From: Desulfurococcales archaeon
Lineage (GTDB): Archaea; Thermoproteota; Thermoprotei_A; Sulfolobales; Acidilobaceae
Reading direction: 5' to 3'
Length of the DNA stretch: 64,000 nucleotides
Assembly: GCA_015521705.1 (NCBI GenBank)
Contig: WANR01000025.1
Span: forward strand, 1-64,000
The translations under genes were made by a program, and so were the position numbers. Below, piece after piece: positions 1-9,526 of the stretch (the first letter of the stretch is position 1; each line of letters begins with the position of its first letter). Under the pieces are notes generated by a model. That model saw nothing but the letters and a program-made list of their open reading frames with translations, had not been told where the DNA came from and ran no database searches.

Positions 1-49
1 CCATTAACTGGCTCCTCCCAGACCTCTCGTACTATGGATCCCCCAGACT

Positions 50-62
50 TTAGTATATAAGT
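50..62 (+). promoter_or_regulatory. TATA-type promoter of the tRNA thiolase gene
   Basis: A GTATATAA box lies at 53-60, about 75 bases before the ATG at 135. This predicts a transcript start near 80-85 and a leader of about 50 bases. Nothing else is recognisable in bases 1-134. Confidence 0.45.
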
Positions 63-134
63 CCTAAGCTGGAGCCCCCTAGAATGATAGAAGCCATGGG
101 CCCTGTGAGTTAGCTATCAAGGGCTGATAATGCA

Positions 135-1112
135 ATGACCAGGCTTTGCTCTGTGTGCGCCTCTAGAAAAGCTGTTGTGTACCAGGAGCATACTGGTAGG
201 GGTATGTGTGGGGAGTGCTTTCTCGAGGATCTTATCCTGAGGGTGTCCAGCGAGGTCAGCAGGTGGCAGATGATAGATCCCGGCGACGTTGTGGCCATGG
301 GGCTGAGCGGGGGCAAGGACAGCTACCTGCTACTAGAAACTCTCTCCAGGATCCACGAGCCCTCGAAGCTAGTCGGTATATCGATTATCGAGGGAATACC
401 CGGGTATAATAGGTTGGAGCACGTCAAGGCCCTGAAGAGCCATGCACTGTCCCTGGGGGTAGAAGTTGTTGTAACAAGCATCAAGGAGTATGTAGGGAAG
501 ACATTAAGCGAGATCATCGAGTCAGCTAAAGCGCGAGGAGCCAGCCACTCGCCCTGCACCTACTGCGGGATCAGCAGGAGGAGGATCCTGAACGCTGTCG
601 CCAGGGAGGTGGGGGCCACCAAGACGGCGACAGCGCATAACCTTGACGACGAGGCCCAGACGGCCCTGATCAACATACTCCGAGGGGACATAATAGGGCT
701 TCTCAGGCAGCACCCCCTAGCGCCGCCCGCCAGCCCCATGATCCTGCCGCGCGTAAAGCCCATAAGGAAGATATACGAGAGGGAGGCGGCCGCGTACGCC
801 TTCGTCAGGAAAATACCACTACAAGACACCGAGTGCCCCTTCATAAGCCAGGCCCCCACGCTCAGGGCAAGGATCAGGGAAAAACTACTAGAAATGGAAG
901 CAGAAAGCCCAGGCTACTTGCTAAACCTCATGGAAACCCTAGACTCGATACTGGAAAAAGAGGCAGAGAAGCTCGAAACGGAAGAACTGCCCAAGTGCAT
1001 TAAGTGCGGGGAGCCAACAAGCCACAACAGGAAGGTATGCAAACTCTGCGAAATACTGGAAGAAGCGGGAATAGACCCTGTATATTCTAGGCAGGCCGCG
1101 CGGTTAACCTAG
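135..1112 (+). CDS. ttuA: tRNA 2-thiolation enzyme, TtuA/Ncs6 family
   Basis: The protein is predicted to thiolate uridine in tRNA, a thermostabilising modification, after activating the base by adenylation. The ATP-binding PP-loop SGGKDS is at residues 58-63. An N-terminal zinc finger (C5, C8, C25, C28) and a C-terminal one (CIKC...CKLC) flank the catalytic domain. CTYC at 141-144 plus C234 match the three cysteines that hold the Fe-S cluster in TtuA. Length (325 aa) is normal. The sequence does not separate U54 thiolation (TtuA) from U34 thiolation (Ncs6). It is transcribed alone. Confidence 0.85.
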   Translation: MTRLCSVCASRKAVVYQEHTGRGMCGECFLEDLILRVSSEVSRWQMIDPGDVVAMGLSGGKDSYLLLETLSRIHEPSKLVGISIIEGIPGYNRLEHVKALKSHALSLGVEVVVTSIKEYVGKTLSEIIESAKARGASHSPCTYCGISRRRILNAVAREVGATKTATAHNLDDEAQTALINILRGDIIGLLRQHPLAPPASPMILPRVKPIRKIYEREAAAYAFVRKIPLQDTECPFISQAPTLRARIREKLLEMEAESPGYLLNLMETLDSILEKEAEKLETEELPKCIKCGEPTSHNRKVCKLCEILEEAGIDPVYSRQAARLT

Positions 1113-1199
1113 GCTCCGCCTTCTTGCCTGGCGCCGTAGTTCGTTGTCCATGTAAACTGTTTTAACCTACCCGGCTAGGTATTTAAATGGTGCGTTGGA

Positions 1200-2450
1200 A
1201 TGAGCAGTTCTCTGCCAACGGAAGTCCTTGATTACTCCGTAGATCTTCTCAAGCGCCTAATAGCTATACCTACAGTTGCGCCCCAGGGGGAGCACTACGA
1301 GGAGGTGGCAGAGCTCCTCGCCCGAGAGCTAGGCTCGCTGGGTTTTAGCGTGGAGGTTATTAGGGTCCCCTCTAGCTATCAGGAGCAGAACTGTAAGCGC
1401 GCTAGCAAGGAGCCACGCTTTATAGTCTACTCATGGCTCGGTGACGTGAAGACGAGGGTCCACTTTAATGGCCACTACGACGTGGTCCCTGGGGGGCCGG
1501 GATGGGAGACCACAGATCCCTTCAGACCCCTCCTTGCTAATGACAAGTTGTATGGCAGGGGCGCTATAGATATGAAGGGAGGAATAGCGGCGGTCATAGC
1601 AGCGTTCAAGAAGAACCGAAAGAGGATGGATTCCTACCCCTATAGGGTCGAGGCAGCCTTCGTGCCAGACGAAGAGATCGGAGGCGATTGCGGCACAGGC
1701 TATCTTACGCGTGTCGTCTTAAAGGATAATATTCCCGACTTTGTCCTGATCCCGGAACCCAGCGGCTTGAAAAATCCATGGCACGGGCATAAGGGGGCTG
1801 TGTGGGTCAGGGTAAAGGTTAGAGGCAAGACTGCGCATGGAAGCACGCCATGGCTGGGAAGGAATGCTTTCCTCCAAGCAAGCCTCTTAGCCCTCGAACT
1901 GCAATCGGTTCTTTCATCAAAACTAGCTGGCGCCAAGTCCAGGCACAGGATAATACCAGAGGAGGCTTCTAGGCCCACAGCAATGATCGGTGGCGTAGCC
2001 AGCGTTGTTGGAGGCGGGAAGACCAACCAGGTTCCTGGGGAGTTCGAGTTCTCTATTGACAGGAGACTCATACCCGAGGAGCATGCTAGTAGCGTTTACG
2101 ACGAGCTGAGTGATCTTGTCAGGCTCGTATCAATAAAGTACGGTATCGAGTCTAGTGTAGAACCCGAGTTGTTGATGGATCCCGCCATAAACGAGCCAGG
2201 CCTGCTTTACGAGGCACTCAAAGAGTCCTCGAGAAAGGCTGGTATAGAGATCGGAGAGCCCGTCGTTTGCCCTGGAGGCCTGGACATGTGGTACTACACC
2301 ACTAGAGGATCTAAGGCCCTCGCCTACGGGCCTAGCGGGGAACTAGCCCACGCACCGGACGAGCACATAGAGCTAGGGGAGCTTAGAGCCCTCATATCTA
2401 TATACTCGCTTATGCTAGACACCCTAGCCGCTAAGATAGGGCACCAATGA
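1200..2450 (+). CDS. M20-family metallopeptidase/deacylase (ArgE/DapE-like)
   Basis: This is a di-zinc amidohydrolase of the acetylornithine deacetylase / succinyl-diaminopimelate desuccinylase family. Metal ligands are visible in NGHYDVVPGG (H92), GRGAIDMKGG (D124) and PDEEIGG (E158/E159), with a dimerisation (lid) insert in the middle. Length (416 aa) fits the family. The substrate cannot be read from sequence; peptide, acyl-amino-acid or LysW-linked substrates are all possible in Crenarchaeota, and no arginine or lysine biosynthesis genes lie nearby. The last 20 bases overlap the convergent gene on the other strand. Confidence 0.8.
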   Translation: MSSSLPTEVLDYSVDLLKRLIAIPTVAPQGEHYEEVAELLARELGSLGFSVEVIRVPSSYQEQNCKRASKEPRFIVYSWLGDVKTRVHFNGHYDVVPGGPGWETTDPFRPLLANDKLYGRGAIDMKGGIAAVIAAFKKNRKRMDSYPYRVEAAFVPDEEIGGDCGTGYLTRVVLKDNIPDFVLIPEPSGLKNPWHGHKGAVWVRVKVRGKTAHGSTPWLGRNAFLQASLLALELQSVLSSKLAGAKSRHRIIPEEASRPTAMIGGVASVVGGGKTNQVPGEFEFSIDRRLIPEEHASSVYDELSDLVRLVSIKYGIESSVEPELLMDPAINEPGLLYEALKESSRKAGIEIGEPVVCPGGLDMWYYTTRGSKALAYGPSGELAHAPDEHIELGELRALISIYSLMLDTLAAKIGHQ

Positions 2451-3036
2451 ATAGCTTGAACAGATAAACCAGCAATATGCCCCCAGCACCCATGGAGACT
2501 GCTCTCACGCTCGACAAGAGCGGGTTCTCTCCCCCTATTTTTCCAAGGTAGAAACCCAGCATGGCAAGTGATGCAAGGCCTACAGCTATAGACACGGTTA
2601 CGGACGCCAGGATGCTGAGCCCTGTAAGGCTGGCCGCTAGTAAGGGAACAGCCATTAGTAGGGGAAACATGACTACTCCAAGGCCGCTCCAAAGAGCTAC
2701 GTAGAGAGGCGCCAGTCTGGCAGCTTTCCAGTAGATCGTGCCCCGTAGGGTTGAAGCCACCTTCTTCTCCATCTCTATCAGCTCTTTCCACCTCTCAGCT
2801 CTCTCGGAGAGGTAGACTCCAACCATGCCGCTGAAGACGCCCATGGCAAGGCCTCCACCCGCAATGCTCAAAGCCAGGTTTATCGGGTTCACCGTGCTAG
2901 AATAGCCGCCTACGGCTACTCCCAGCGAGGCCAAGATGGAGTCGAAGGAGTTGGTTACAAACATTCTCCTAGCCACGGACTTTAGGTCAGGGTAGATCGA
3001 AGTTATTCTCCTAAGCCCCTCAAGAACCACAATCAA
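2431..3036 (-). CDS. VIT1/CCC1-like integral membrane protein
   Basis: This 201-residue membrane protein has about five hydrophobic segments. The first carries the pattern SFDSILASLGVAVGG, resembling the DG-x-x-S/T-x-x-G-V start of VIT1/CCC1 iron/manganese transporters, and a charged cytosolic stretch with SERAERWKELIEMEKK follows the second segment as in that family. The inferred role is Fe or Mn transport or storage, but the acidic DG motif is only partly kept, so a related membrane protein of unknown function is possible. Its 3' end overlaps the convergent peptidase gene by 20 bases. Confidence 0.55.
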   Translation of the reverse strand: MIVVLEGLRRITSIYPDLKSVARRMFVTNSFDSILASLGVAVGGYSSTVNPINLALSIAGGGLAMGVFSGMVGVYLSERAERWKELIEMEKKVASTLRGTIYWKAARLAPLYVALWSGLGVVMFPLLMAVPLLAASLTGLSILASVTVSIAVGLASLAMLGFYLGKIGGENPLLSSVRAVSMGAGGILLVYLFKLFIGALS

Positions 3037-3281
3037 AGCACCTTCCGGCCCCGGACGGTTATCTAGGTGAAATAGTTGGGTATTGGAGGGAAATAAATCC
3101 CAGAGAACTTATGCCCTTGAGAAGCATGCTATATCCATTGGATAGCTGTTCCACGAAAATTGAACCACTATACAGGGAAAGACTAGCCTTGTTTAAACCT
3201 AACCCTGCTGGGTCTTTACTGATAAATGTTTTTTGCCAACAATATAGGATGGTGTAAATGCAGGGCTAGGGTGGTTTAGCC

Positions 3282-4622
3282 TTGAAGTACGTGGGCAAGG
3301 CTGTGGAGGTTTTCCTCAATACAGGAACCAGGTTCCCGCGGGAGATCGTGTGGGCAATGGGTCTTGTAAAGTACGCCGCGGCTAGAGCCAACAAGGAATT
3401 GGGCCTCTTAGAGGAGCCTATAGCCGACGCCATAATGAGGGCCTCGATGGAACTGGCAGAAGGCGCCCACGACGATAAGATAGTCGTGGACGTGTTCCAG
3501 ACAGGTTCAGGCACAGGGCTTAACATGAACGTCAACGAGGTCATAGCCTCTAGGGCCACTGAAATCCTGGGGAGAAAGGTTCACCCCAACGATCATGTTA
3601 ACATGTCCCAGTCTAGCAATGATGTGGTCCCGACGGCTATCAGGGTGGCGGCTCTTAAGTCCCTTAGGGAAAGAGTCGTGCCTTCGTTGAAGAGGATCGT
3701 GGGCGAACTCGAGAAGCTCGAGGACAGGGTTTCTGACGTGATCAAGCCGGGAAGGACTCATTTCAGAGACGCTCTGCCAGTTAGGATGGACCAGGAATTT
3801 AGAGCCTTCAGGGATGCTTTCGAGAAACACGTAGAGGCTTTATCAAGCATTGAAGCCCTAGTGAGAGAGGTTCCTCTCGGGGGAACGGCTGTAGGCACGG
3901 GGCTTAATGCGCACCCGAGATATATAGAGTTAGCTGTCAGCTATCTCTCAGAAGCCTCGGGCCTAGATCTAGTGTCCGCGGCAAGTAGGTTCAGGGCCAT
4001 GAGGGTTTTAACGGATCTCGTAGCGCTTAGCGGGGTTTATAGGGCTATAGCTTTAGACCTGTGGAGGCTGGGCCAGGACATTAGGATAATGTACTCTGGC
4101 CCCTTCACGGGCATAGCGGAGATAGACATGCCCCAGGAAATACCTGGGAGCAGCATGATGCCGGGCAAAGTTAACCCTGTCACGGTTGAAGCAGCCATGC
4201 AGGCATCCGCCCAGGTTGTAGGTCTCGACGTTTCAAACACTATGGCCAACCTGCTCGGAGAACTAGAGCTGAGCATGGGAGTCCCCCTAGTGGGCTACAA
4301 TGTAGTGACCCAGTCAGTACTACTAGGCGAAGCGCTAGACAAGATGTCCTCACTAGTGATAGCACGAATAAAGGCCAACAAGGAGAGGGCAAGGGATCTA
4401 GCCTATAGGAGTCAGGCCCTGATCACAGTAATATCACCCATAATAGGCTACGAGAAAGCAGCCGAAGTCTCGAGAATGATTTACGAGGGCAAGACAATAA
4501 AGGAAGCGCTGAAAAACCTAGGATTCTCGGAAGAGGAGATAAACAGAATACTAGACACCTCGAAACTCACAGAACCAGGAATACCAGCATTAGAGATCAA
4601 AAGCAGGAAAGAACAAAAATAA
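3282..4622 (+). CDS. fumC: class II fumarate hydratase
   Basis: The enzyme interconverts fumarate and malate in the citric acid cycle. Family signatures: QTGSGTGLNMNVNEV (73-87), HVNMSQSSND (105-114), GRTHFRDALP with catalytic H160, and GSSMMPGKVNP near residue 290, which carries the catalytic serine loop. The start is TTG at 3282; an in-frame stop at 3267-3269 excludes an earlier start, so the protein lacks the first 20 or so residues of bacterial FumC and begins just before NTGTRFPRE. This short form also appears to occur in other crenarchaeal fumarases. It is transcribed alone. Confidence 0.9.
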   Translation: MKYVGKAVEVFLNTGTRFPREIVWAMGLVKYAAARANKELGLLEEPIADAIMRASMELAEGAHDDKIVVDVFQTGSGTGLNMNVNEVIASRATEILGRKVHPNDHVNMSQSSNDVVPTAIRVAALKSLRERVVPSLKRIVGELEKLEDRVSDVIKPGRTHFRDALPVRMDQEFRAFRDAFEKHVEALSSIEALVREVPLGGTAVGTGLNAHPRYIELAVSYLSEASGLDLVSAASRFRAMRVLTDLVALSGVYRAIALDLWRLGQDIRIMYSGPFTGIAEIDMPQEIPGSSMMPGKVNPVTVEAAMQASAQVVGLDVSNTMANLLGELELSMGVPLVGYNVVTQSVLLGEALDKMSSLVIARIKANKERARDLAYRSQALITVISPIIGYEKAAEVSRMIYEGKTIKEALKNLGFSEEEINRILDTSKLTEPGIPALEIKSRKEQK

Positions 4623-4872
4623 AAGCCAGGGTGAGTTTCTTGAAGAAACCCCTTAAGCTGGCCCTCTCTGCCAGAGAATGAAGCCAGTAGGAAGCCCTCC
4701 TGGAGGTAAGAGATAAGGGTTCCAGCAGGGCTAATAAGAGGAGCAGCCAACCGTAATGGCCTAGTTTATGACAGGGCTATGGACCAGCAAGCAGTATGCC
4801 TCTCAGAGACCGCTTTTTTACTTATAATTAATTATTGTTTTTTAATATTTTAGATTATATAATAAAATATCA
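4623..4872. terminator. Convergent intergenic region with AT-rich terminator stretch
   Basis: Between the convergent fumC and DUF2067-like genes. Bases 4809-4870 are almost pure A/T, with a run of six T on the plus strand at about 4812, as expected for archaeal oligo-T termination used from both sides. A 15-base palindromic element (GTTTCTT-G-AAGAAAC) lies just after fumC at about 4635-4649. No gene was seen. Confidence 0.4.
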
Positions 4873-5499
4873 TTAGAGGCTTTCGGTGTTCCCTAATTCT
4901 TTAGGGCTTGAAAGATCTCTAGCAACACTTTTCCAGGAGCCTTTAACGAATATTTTTTCCCCTTTCCGTATAGCATACCCACGTTGCTCCGCCATGGCTA
5001 TTATCTCACTCACAGGTTTTTCGGTCAAGGTGCGTGCTAGAGCTATGGCTTTTCTAAAGGCCCTACTATATAGCGGCTCTTTCATGTATTCATAGGCTTC
5101 TCTGATAAGGCTTGCAAGATGGGAAACAACTTCTTTGGAAGCACTAGTTTCTAGCCGCTCTTCGTTAACATACGCTGTATACCCCTTGGCTTTCAGGGCC
5201 TCAACTAGCACGTCTAGGGAGATTGTGCCGCCAGCTATGTTGGTTATCCATTTCACGCTGTAAATATTAGAAGCTTTCTCGTGAACAACTGTGAACTCGC
5301 TTATAACACTCTTCAACCTGGCCAGGGCCTCTCTAACCTCGGCTCTCGACCCTTTGACCTCTACCCTCAGGACACCCTCTTTTCCTAGCCTAAAAGACGC
5401 TTCGGGCACCTTTAGAGCCGTGGAAACCCTTTGAATAAACCTATCCAGGTCTCTCAAAGCCTCCGGGGGTATTTTGATGACTAGGTTTCTCCTTGCCAA
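4873..5499 (-). CDS. DUF2067-like conserved archaeal protein
   Basis: A 208-residue soluble protein resembling the archaeal family DUF2067; the assignment rests on remembered sequence character. The N-terminal half is an alpha/beta domain with alternating strands and charged helices (MARRNLVIKIPPEALRD, then GVLRVEVKGSRAEVREAL), the C-terminal half mostly helical. It starts 4 bases after the csl4 stop, so the two are surely co-transcribed. This places it with RNA-processing genes (csl4, a METTL5-like methyltransferase), and an RNA-related role is inferred from context only. No catalytic motif is visible. Confidence 0.55.
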   Translation of the reverse strand: MARRNLVIKIPPEALRDLDRFIQRVSTALKVPEASFRLGKEGVLRVEVKGSRAEVREALARLKSVISEFTVVHEKASNIYSVKWITNIAGGTISLDVLVEALKAKGYTAYVNEERLETSASKEVVSHLASLIREAYEYMKEPLYSRAFRKAIALARTLTEKPVSEIIAMAEQRGYAIRKGEKIFVKGSWKSVARDLSSPKELGNTESL

Positions 5500-5503
5500 G
5501 GAA

Positions 5504-6133
5504 CTATCTCCTCCAGATGGAGTATCTCAGCCTTGACAGGGGCAGTCTTGTAGGCTGTATTATAGAGGCCTTCCTAGGCTCGACAGACCCGCATGACTGG
5601 CACTTAACGGTCTTATTGGACTCTGATACGAGTAAGCCGCCACACTTGGAGCAAAGCCCGTAAATCACGCCATACTGTGGGCCCTTTGTGGAGAGAGTGT
5701 AAGGGTTACTACTGCTCACGATCTTAGCCACTACTATGTCTCCTACCCTATAGTATTCGTATATGTCCTTAACGTATTCTTCTGAAATTAGCTGTATAGG
5801 TATAGCACCGTCAAATATTCCGGAGTACTCTCCCATAAACCTTGGATGCGGTTTGAGCGATACCTCGCCAATGAGAGAAGCGACTACCAAGTCGTGCCTC
5901 ACACTAGTAACCACGCCTAGAGCGCTTGTACATCTTCTGGGCGTTCTCAGGCTCTTATGTGGCCTTACCTCTACGACTCTAGAAGACTCATTAACCACTA
6001 CAACGCCCATCACCGAAGCCCTTATGACGCCATCATCTACATAGGTTCCGGGGCCAGGCTGGTACTCCTCTATTACGCCCACCACATCGCCGGGTTCAAC
6101 CCTTTTCCCTGTCAAACGCGATAACATCGACAT
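5504..6133 (-). CDS. csl4: Exosome RNA-binding subunit Csl4
   Basis: Csl4 caps the archaeal RNA exosome and recruits substrates and DnaG. The N-terminal domain contains the PGDVVGVIEEYQPGPGTYVDDG signature, an S1 RNA-binding fold occupies the middle, and a C-terminal zinc ribbon has CSKCGG and CQSCGS. Length is 209 aa. An SD (GGGTGAG) ends about 9 bases before the ATG at 6133, supporting this start although it overlaps the preceding methyltransferase gene by 38 bases. It is the middle gene of a three-gene RNA-metabolism operon. Confidence 0.9.
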   Translation of the reverse strand: MSMLSRLTGKRVEPGDVVGVIEEYQPGPGTYVDDGVIRASVMGVVVVNESSRVVEVRPHKSLRTPRRCTSALGVVTSVRHDLVVASLIGEVSLKPHPRFMGEYSGIFDGAIPIQLISEEYVKDIYEYYRVGDIVVAKIVSSSNPYTLSTKGPQYGVIYGLCSKCGGLLVSESNKTVKCQSCGSVEPRKASIIQPTRLPLSRLRYSIWRR

Positions 6134-6734
6134 CTATCCATCTCACCCTACTCCTATGCCTCTCCATCGAGGCTTTTATCGGGAACCTCCTCTTCCAGAG
6201 AAGCCTGGCCTTGTATCCCATGGCTTTAGCCCTTCTTGCATGTATACTCATGTTGCCCGACTTTAAAATAGCATAGACCCTAGAGGCCCCGCTTCGAAGC
6301 CCATAGCCTAAGAGCTCCCAGTCAGCACCTTTTCTCCAAACCCCGAATGGCGGATTGGTTAGCACGAGAACAGGTCTTCTGTAGAGCGGAGGATCCATGC
6401 CAGTACCAATTACTTGCCCTACATAGAGAACCCTATCATGAACTCCAAGCTCTTTCGATGCATTAAGACATAGGCTTCCAAGCCTCACATCAGCCTCCAC
6501 GGCAACAACAAACACCGAGTCACTTAGTAGAAGCACTGGCAGGGACAGCATGCAGGTTCCAGCCCCTATATCTAAGACTAGGCCATCATTGTCTAGGAGG
6601 CCTGAAAGCATTGCATGAACCGCCACCTCAACAGCTATCTCTGGAGGCGTCGTGTACTGCTCTAACCCTAGCGAGGGGCTAGGTATCTCTGGAACCTTTC
6701 GTGACAGGGTTTTAACTAGCTCCGAAACCTTCAT
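6096..6734 (-). CDS. METTL5-like RNA N6-adenine methyltransferase
   Basis: This SAM-dependent methyltransferase has the METTL5 signature LEQYTTPP near residues 25-32, SAM motif I LDIGAGTCMLSLP, and catalytic NPPFGV followed by a lysine-containing loop. Eukaryotic METTL5 makes m6A in small-subunit rRNA, so rRNA methylation is the likely role here. It heads the operon with csl4. A promoter-like TTTTAATA box at about 6762-6770 lies 30-35 bases upstream, predicting a very short leader. Confidence 0.75.
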   Translation of the reverse strand: MKVSELVKTLSRKVPEIPSPSLGLEQYTTPPEIAVEVAVHAMLSGLLDNDGLVLDIGAGTCMLSLPVLLLSDSVFVVAVEADVRLGSLCLNASKELGVHDRVLYVGQVIGTGMDPPLYRRPVLVLTNPPFGVWRKGADWELLGYGLRSGASRVYAILKSGNMSIHARRAKAMGYKARLLWKRRFPIKASMERHRSRVRWIDVDVIAFDREKG

Positions 6735-6851
6735 ACCAGTAACTCTAAGACCCGCCAGGGCTATTAAAAGGAACCGCTACAATAACCAGTACCAGGCAGG
6801 GACCCCCAGGTAAGGGAGTTTCTTCAGCATTTCCTAGAACAGTTCAAAGTG

Positions 6852-7916
6852 TCACCAGGGGAATCTATATGGTTGCAGGGTTTTCCTGAGGGCCATGAAG
6901 GCTTCACCGGGGGTTAGCACTGGCTTATGGTAATTCCAATAATCGTCTGTGGGAAGCCTGGGGCAGCTTGTCACCACGAAGGCGTCTATCTGCGGGGAGT
7001 CTATAGAAGCTAGTGAGTCTCTGTCCAGGTTTTCCGAGGCTATCATGTAGTATTTTAGCCCTCTGGCTTCGATCTCCTTTTTCAGCGATGCTACCAGCCA
7101 GGGCCTGTACTGGCCGGTTTTTATGCCTACAACAATGGCCCACGTCTTGGCCTCAAATGCCTGGGATACCTTGAAAAGCCTTGACTTATAAAGCTTCTCT
7201 CCCTCAGCACTCAAGTCAGTAACCCTGGATTCGTAGGGGTCGATTTTAATCACGGGCTTAAGGGTTGCTAGGTAGAGCCCCAGGGGGTGGAACACGCCCC
7301 CACCAACGTAAACGAAAGCGTCAACCTTTAAGCCCCTCTGAAGCCTGTAGTCGCATCCTAAAGACTGGTAGTCGCTCAGATAGGGGGGAGCAGACTTAGG
7401 GGGTGCCACTTCAAACCCCCTGAGGGCCAGGAAGTTTGACACTTTACTAGCCTGTCCTACATGCTGTGATGTGGTAGAGATCCCCACTCGGCTTATCCCC
7501 TTCTCTTGCAGTAGTGTGGAAAGATCCTCCAGCAACTCGTTGGTTATCTCCAGCTTGCTCTGGGCAGGAACGTATATAACTCTCACTCCGGCCACCCTAG
7601 GAGGCTCGACGAGCTCGTTTGAGAGAGAACCCGGATATGGCGTGTGTCCTATGTGCAGTATGACGTCTGGCCTTATAGAGAAGACCAGTTGCCCGTATTG
7701 TAGGTCGCAGCCCCCATAGTTATGGTCCCCGTGTATATACACTTCGACTTCTCCCAGAGATTCCACTAAGCAATCGTATATGTAATGGGAGTACTGCTTA
7801 AGCCCGTCGGGCAATTGCAAGACTATCCTTTTGGCGCTTAGCCGTCTAACTTCCTCGATAACTCTCTCCAGGCCAAACTCGTATGGAACACCTTCTAGTC
7901 TCTCGGAGCACTTCAA
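6852..7916 (-). CDS. dph2: Diphthamide synthase Dph2 (3-amino-3-carboxypropyl transfer to EF-2 histidine)
   Basis: This radical-type [4Fe-4S] enzyme starts diphthamide synthesis on elongation factor 2. The three cluster cysteines are visible in YGGCDL (C70), SLGCDYRLQRG (near 190) and VTSCPRLPTDD (near 315), one per repeated domain. Length (354 aa) is typical of archaeal Dph2. The start codon appears to be TTG at 7916, preceded by a GGGAGGG stretch. It lies upstream of the METTL5-like/csl4 operon on the same strand, separated by 117 bases that include that operon's promoter. Confidence 0.9.
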   Translation of the reverse strand: MKCSERLEGVPYEFGLERVIEEVRRLSAKRIVLQLPDGLKQYSHYIYDCLVESLGEVEVYIHGDHNYGGCDLQYGQLVFSIRPDVILHIGHTPYPGSLSNELVEPPRVAGVRVIYVPAQSKLEITNELLEDLSTLLQEKGISRVGISTTSQHVGQASKVSNFLALRGFEVAPPKSAPPYLSDYQSLGCDYRLQRGLKVDAFVYVGGGVFHPLGLYLATLKPVIKIDPYESRVTDLSAEGEKLYKSRLFKVSQAFEAKTWAIVVGIKTGQYRPWLVASLKKEIEARGLKYYMIASENLDRDSLASIDSPQIDAFVVTSCPRLPTDDYWNYHKPVLTPGEAFMALRKTLQPYRFPW

Positions 7917-8081
7917 GCTGGTACACTCCCTCCCTATTAAAGACCAGCGAGAGCGTGGACGAAAATATTTATGCCAAGAGGCTCCAATCCAAGAGCTCCT
8001 CGTGATAAGCCTTGGCTATGGATAAATAGGGTTGGTATAGGTAAGAGGCTAGGCCATGTGAGTGTTTCCAAGAATAATTAG

Positions 8082-8603
8082 TTATTGTTGTTTTGCCATT
8101 TCTCTTAGGACGATCCTGGTGGGTAAGGGTAGCTTATGGGCCCCCCTCCTTAGGGCTTCTTTAATGTTCTCCTTATTCTTGGCTAGCCCCCATACTTCTA
8201 GCACCACGTGTCCTGGATAGACTCTGGCCGCTGTCCCTATGGGCTTCCCGAAGGCTTGCCTCATACCGTCTTGTAGCCTGTCGGCACCGGCGAATGCCAT
8301 CATCTTGTTCTCTCTGAACACGTGGTGGGGGTATACTCGTATCCTGAAGTAGAAATTCGCGTCTCCAACAGTTGAGGATAGATACTTGTTGACCGCTATC
8401 CTGGCAGCTTCTAGGGCATTATGTCTTATCTGGCCAGCTTCAACTACTATCAGCTCTCCCTTCACTTCAGCCTTCTCGAGTAGTTCATGGTTGCCCATCT
8501 CGAATTTCGTTATCTTCGGCGGGGGCACGCCGTGTATGTACTCCCTCCTAGTGTAGGGTGGCCCACTGAAGTGAGTATAGCACCTGGCAGGCCTCAAAGG
8601 CAC
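8082..8603 (-). CDS. rpl10e: Large-subunit ribosomal protein L10e (uL16)
   Basis: The protein binds 5S/23S rRNA near the peptidyl-transferase region. It begins with the diagnostic [19 protein letters not shown], has 173 residues, and keeps the family pattern [14 protein letters not shown] and [12 protein letters not shown]. The start is GTG at 8603 with a GGGGTG SD about 7 bases upstream. It is a single-gene transcript with its own TATA box, divergent from the E1-like gene. Confidence 0.95.
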   Translation of the reverse strand: MPLRPARCYTHFSGPPYTRREYIHGVPPPKITKFEMGNHELLEKAEVKGELIVVEAGQIRHNALEAARIAVNKYLSSTVGDANFYFRIRVYPHHVFRENKMMAFAGADRLQDGMRQAFGKPIGTAARVYPGHVVLEVWGLAKNKENIKEALRRGAHKLPLPTRIVLREMAKQQ

Positions 8604-8639
8604 GCTTGCACACCCCCCAATGTCTACTATAGTCTTACG

Positions 8640-8651
8640 GCTTAAATAGCT
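8640..8651 (-). promoter_or_regulatory. TATA box of the L10e gene
   Basis: Read on the minus strand, GCTATTTAAG centres near 8645, about 42 bases before the GTG start. This predicts a leader of about 16 bases that holds the GGGGTG ribosome-binding site. Confidence 0.5.
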
Positions 8652-8740
8652 TCACAAGCCGCACGGCCTGCGGAGAACCTTCTTGATAACAGGTAAACGG
8701 TATTTTGGCTGATAGCTAATCAGTATTCAGGGAGGTGTCT

Positions 8741-9526
8741 GTGCCGTTGTCCTCTGTGTTCGATAAGATAGACCTTGAAAGGTACTCCAGGCAACTGCCA
8801 ATGATAGGGGCTCGAGGCCAGATAGACCTGGCCTCATCGACGGTTGCAGTGGTTGGTTTAGGCGGGTTGGGCAGTTTAGTCTCTTATTACTTGGCAGCGG
8901 CTGGCGTCGGCAAGATCCTGCTCATAGATGGTGAGAGAATAGAGCTCAATAATTTGAATAGGCAGATCCTTTATAGTACGCGTGACGTGGGAGAGTGGAA
9001 GGCCGAGGTTGCCGCCCAGAGACTCAGAGAATTGAACCCCGACATAGATATAGAACCAGTTAGGACTGAAATAAGCGCAGACAACGTCAACAGAATCCTC
9101 GGAGAGGCTGACGTTATTGTTGACGGGTTGGACGATTGGAGAGCCAGGCTGGTTCTCGACGAATACTCGCAGAAGACGGGGAAACCTCTAGTCCACGGCG
9201 CTGTTGACGGGTTCTATGGGCAAATGACAGTTATTGTCCCGGGTAAAACGCCCTGCCTGGCATGTATCGCGCCTAAGGATTTAGGCTATAGAGGTTGCAG
9301 GGCGGCTCTTGGGGCTGCCGTAGGCCTTGTTGCAGTGCTCGAAGCTCTAGACACTATAAAGCTCCTAACTAGGATAGGAAACCCGGCCATAGGGAGGCTT
9401 CTCATAATAGATGCTTTCAATTCTAGGATAGAAGAAATAACCCTTAAACCCGTCGAGTGTGGCCGCTGCATGGAGAGAATAGTGGAGGCGCAGGATTTAG
9501 GCTTGAAACCTGAGAAGCCAGCCTAG
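8741..9526 (+). CDS. E1-like ThiF/MoeB/HesA adenylyltransferase
   Basis: The enzyme adenylates the C-terminal glycine of a ubiquitin-like sulfur carrier (MoaD, ThiS or SAMP type). It has VVGLGGLGSLVSYYLAAAGVG for ATP binding, LIDGERIELNNLNRQ with the Asp/Arg pair, and zinc-binding cysteines CLAC and CGRC. Length is about 260 aa. A GTG at 8735 lies inside the SD (GGAGGTG, 8731-8737), so translation more likely begins at GTG 8741 or TTG 8747. It probably feeds molybdopterin or tRNA-thiolation sulfur transfer; the carrier gene is not in this window. Confidence 0.85.
   Translation: MPLSSVFDKIDLERYSRQLPMIGARGQIDLASSTVAVVGLGGLGSLVSYYLAAAGVGKILLIDGERIELNNLNRQILYSTRDVGEWKAEVAAQRLRELNPDIDIEPVRTEISADNVNRILGEADVIVDGLDDWRARLVLDEYSQKTGKPLVHGAVDGFYGQMTVIVPGKTPCLACIAPKDLGYRGCRAALGAAVGLVAVLEALDTIKLLTRIGNPAIGRLLIIDAFNSRIEEITLKPVECGRCMERIVEAQDLGLKPEKPA

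Noticed and set aside
3240-3330. Fumarase appears truncated at the N-terminus compared with bacterial FumC.
   Set aside because: An in-frame stop at 3267 fixes the start, all catalytic motifs are present, and other crenarchaeal fumarases appear to begin at the same point, so it is a short family form rather than damage.
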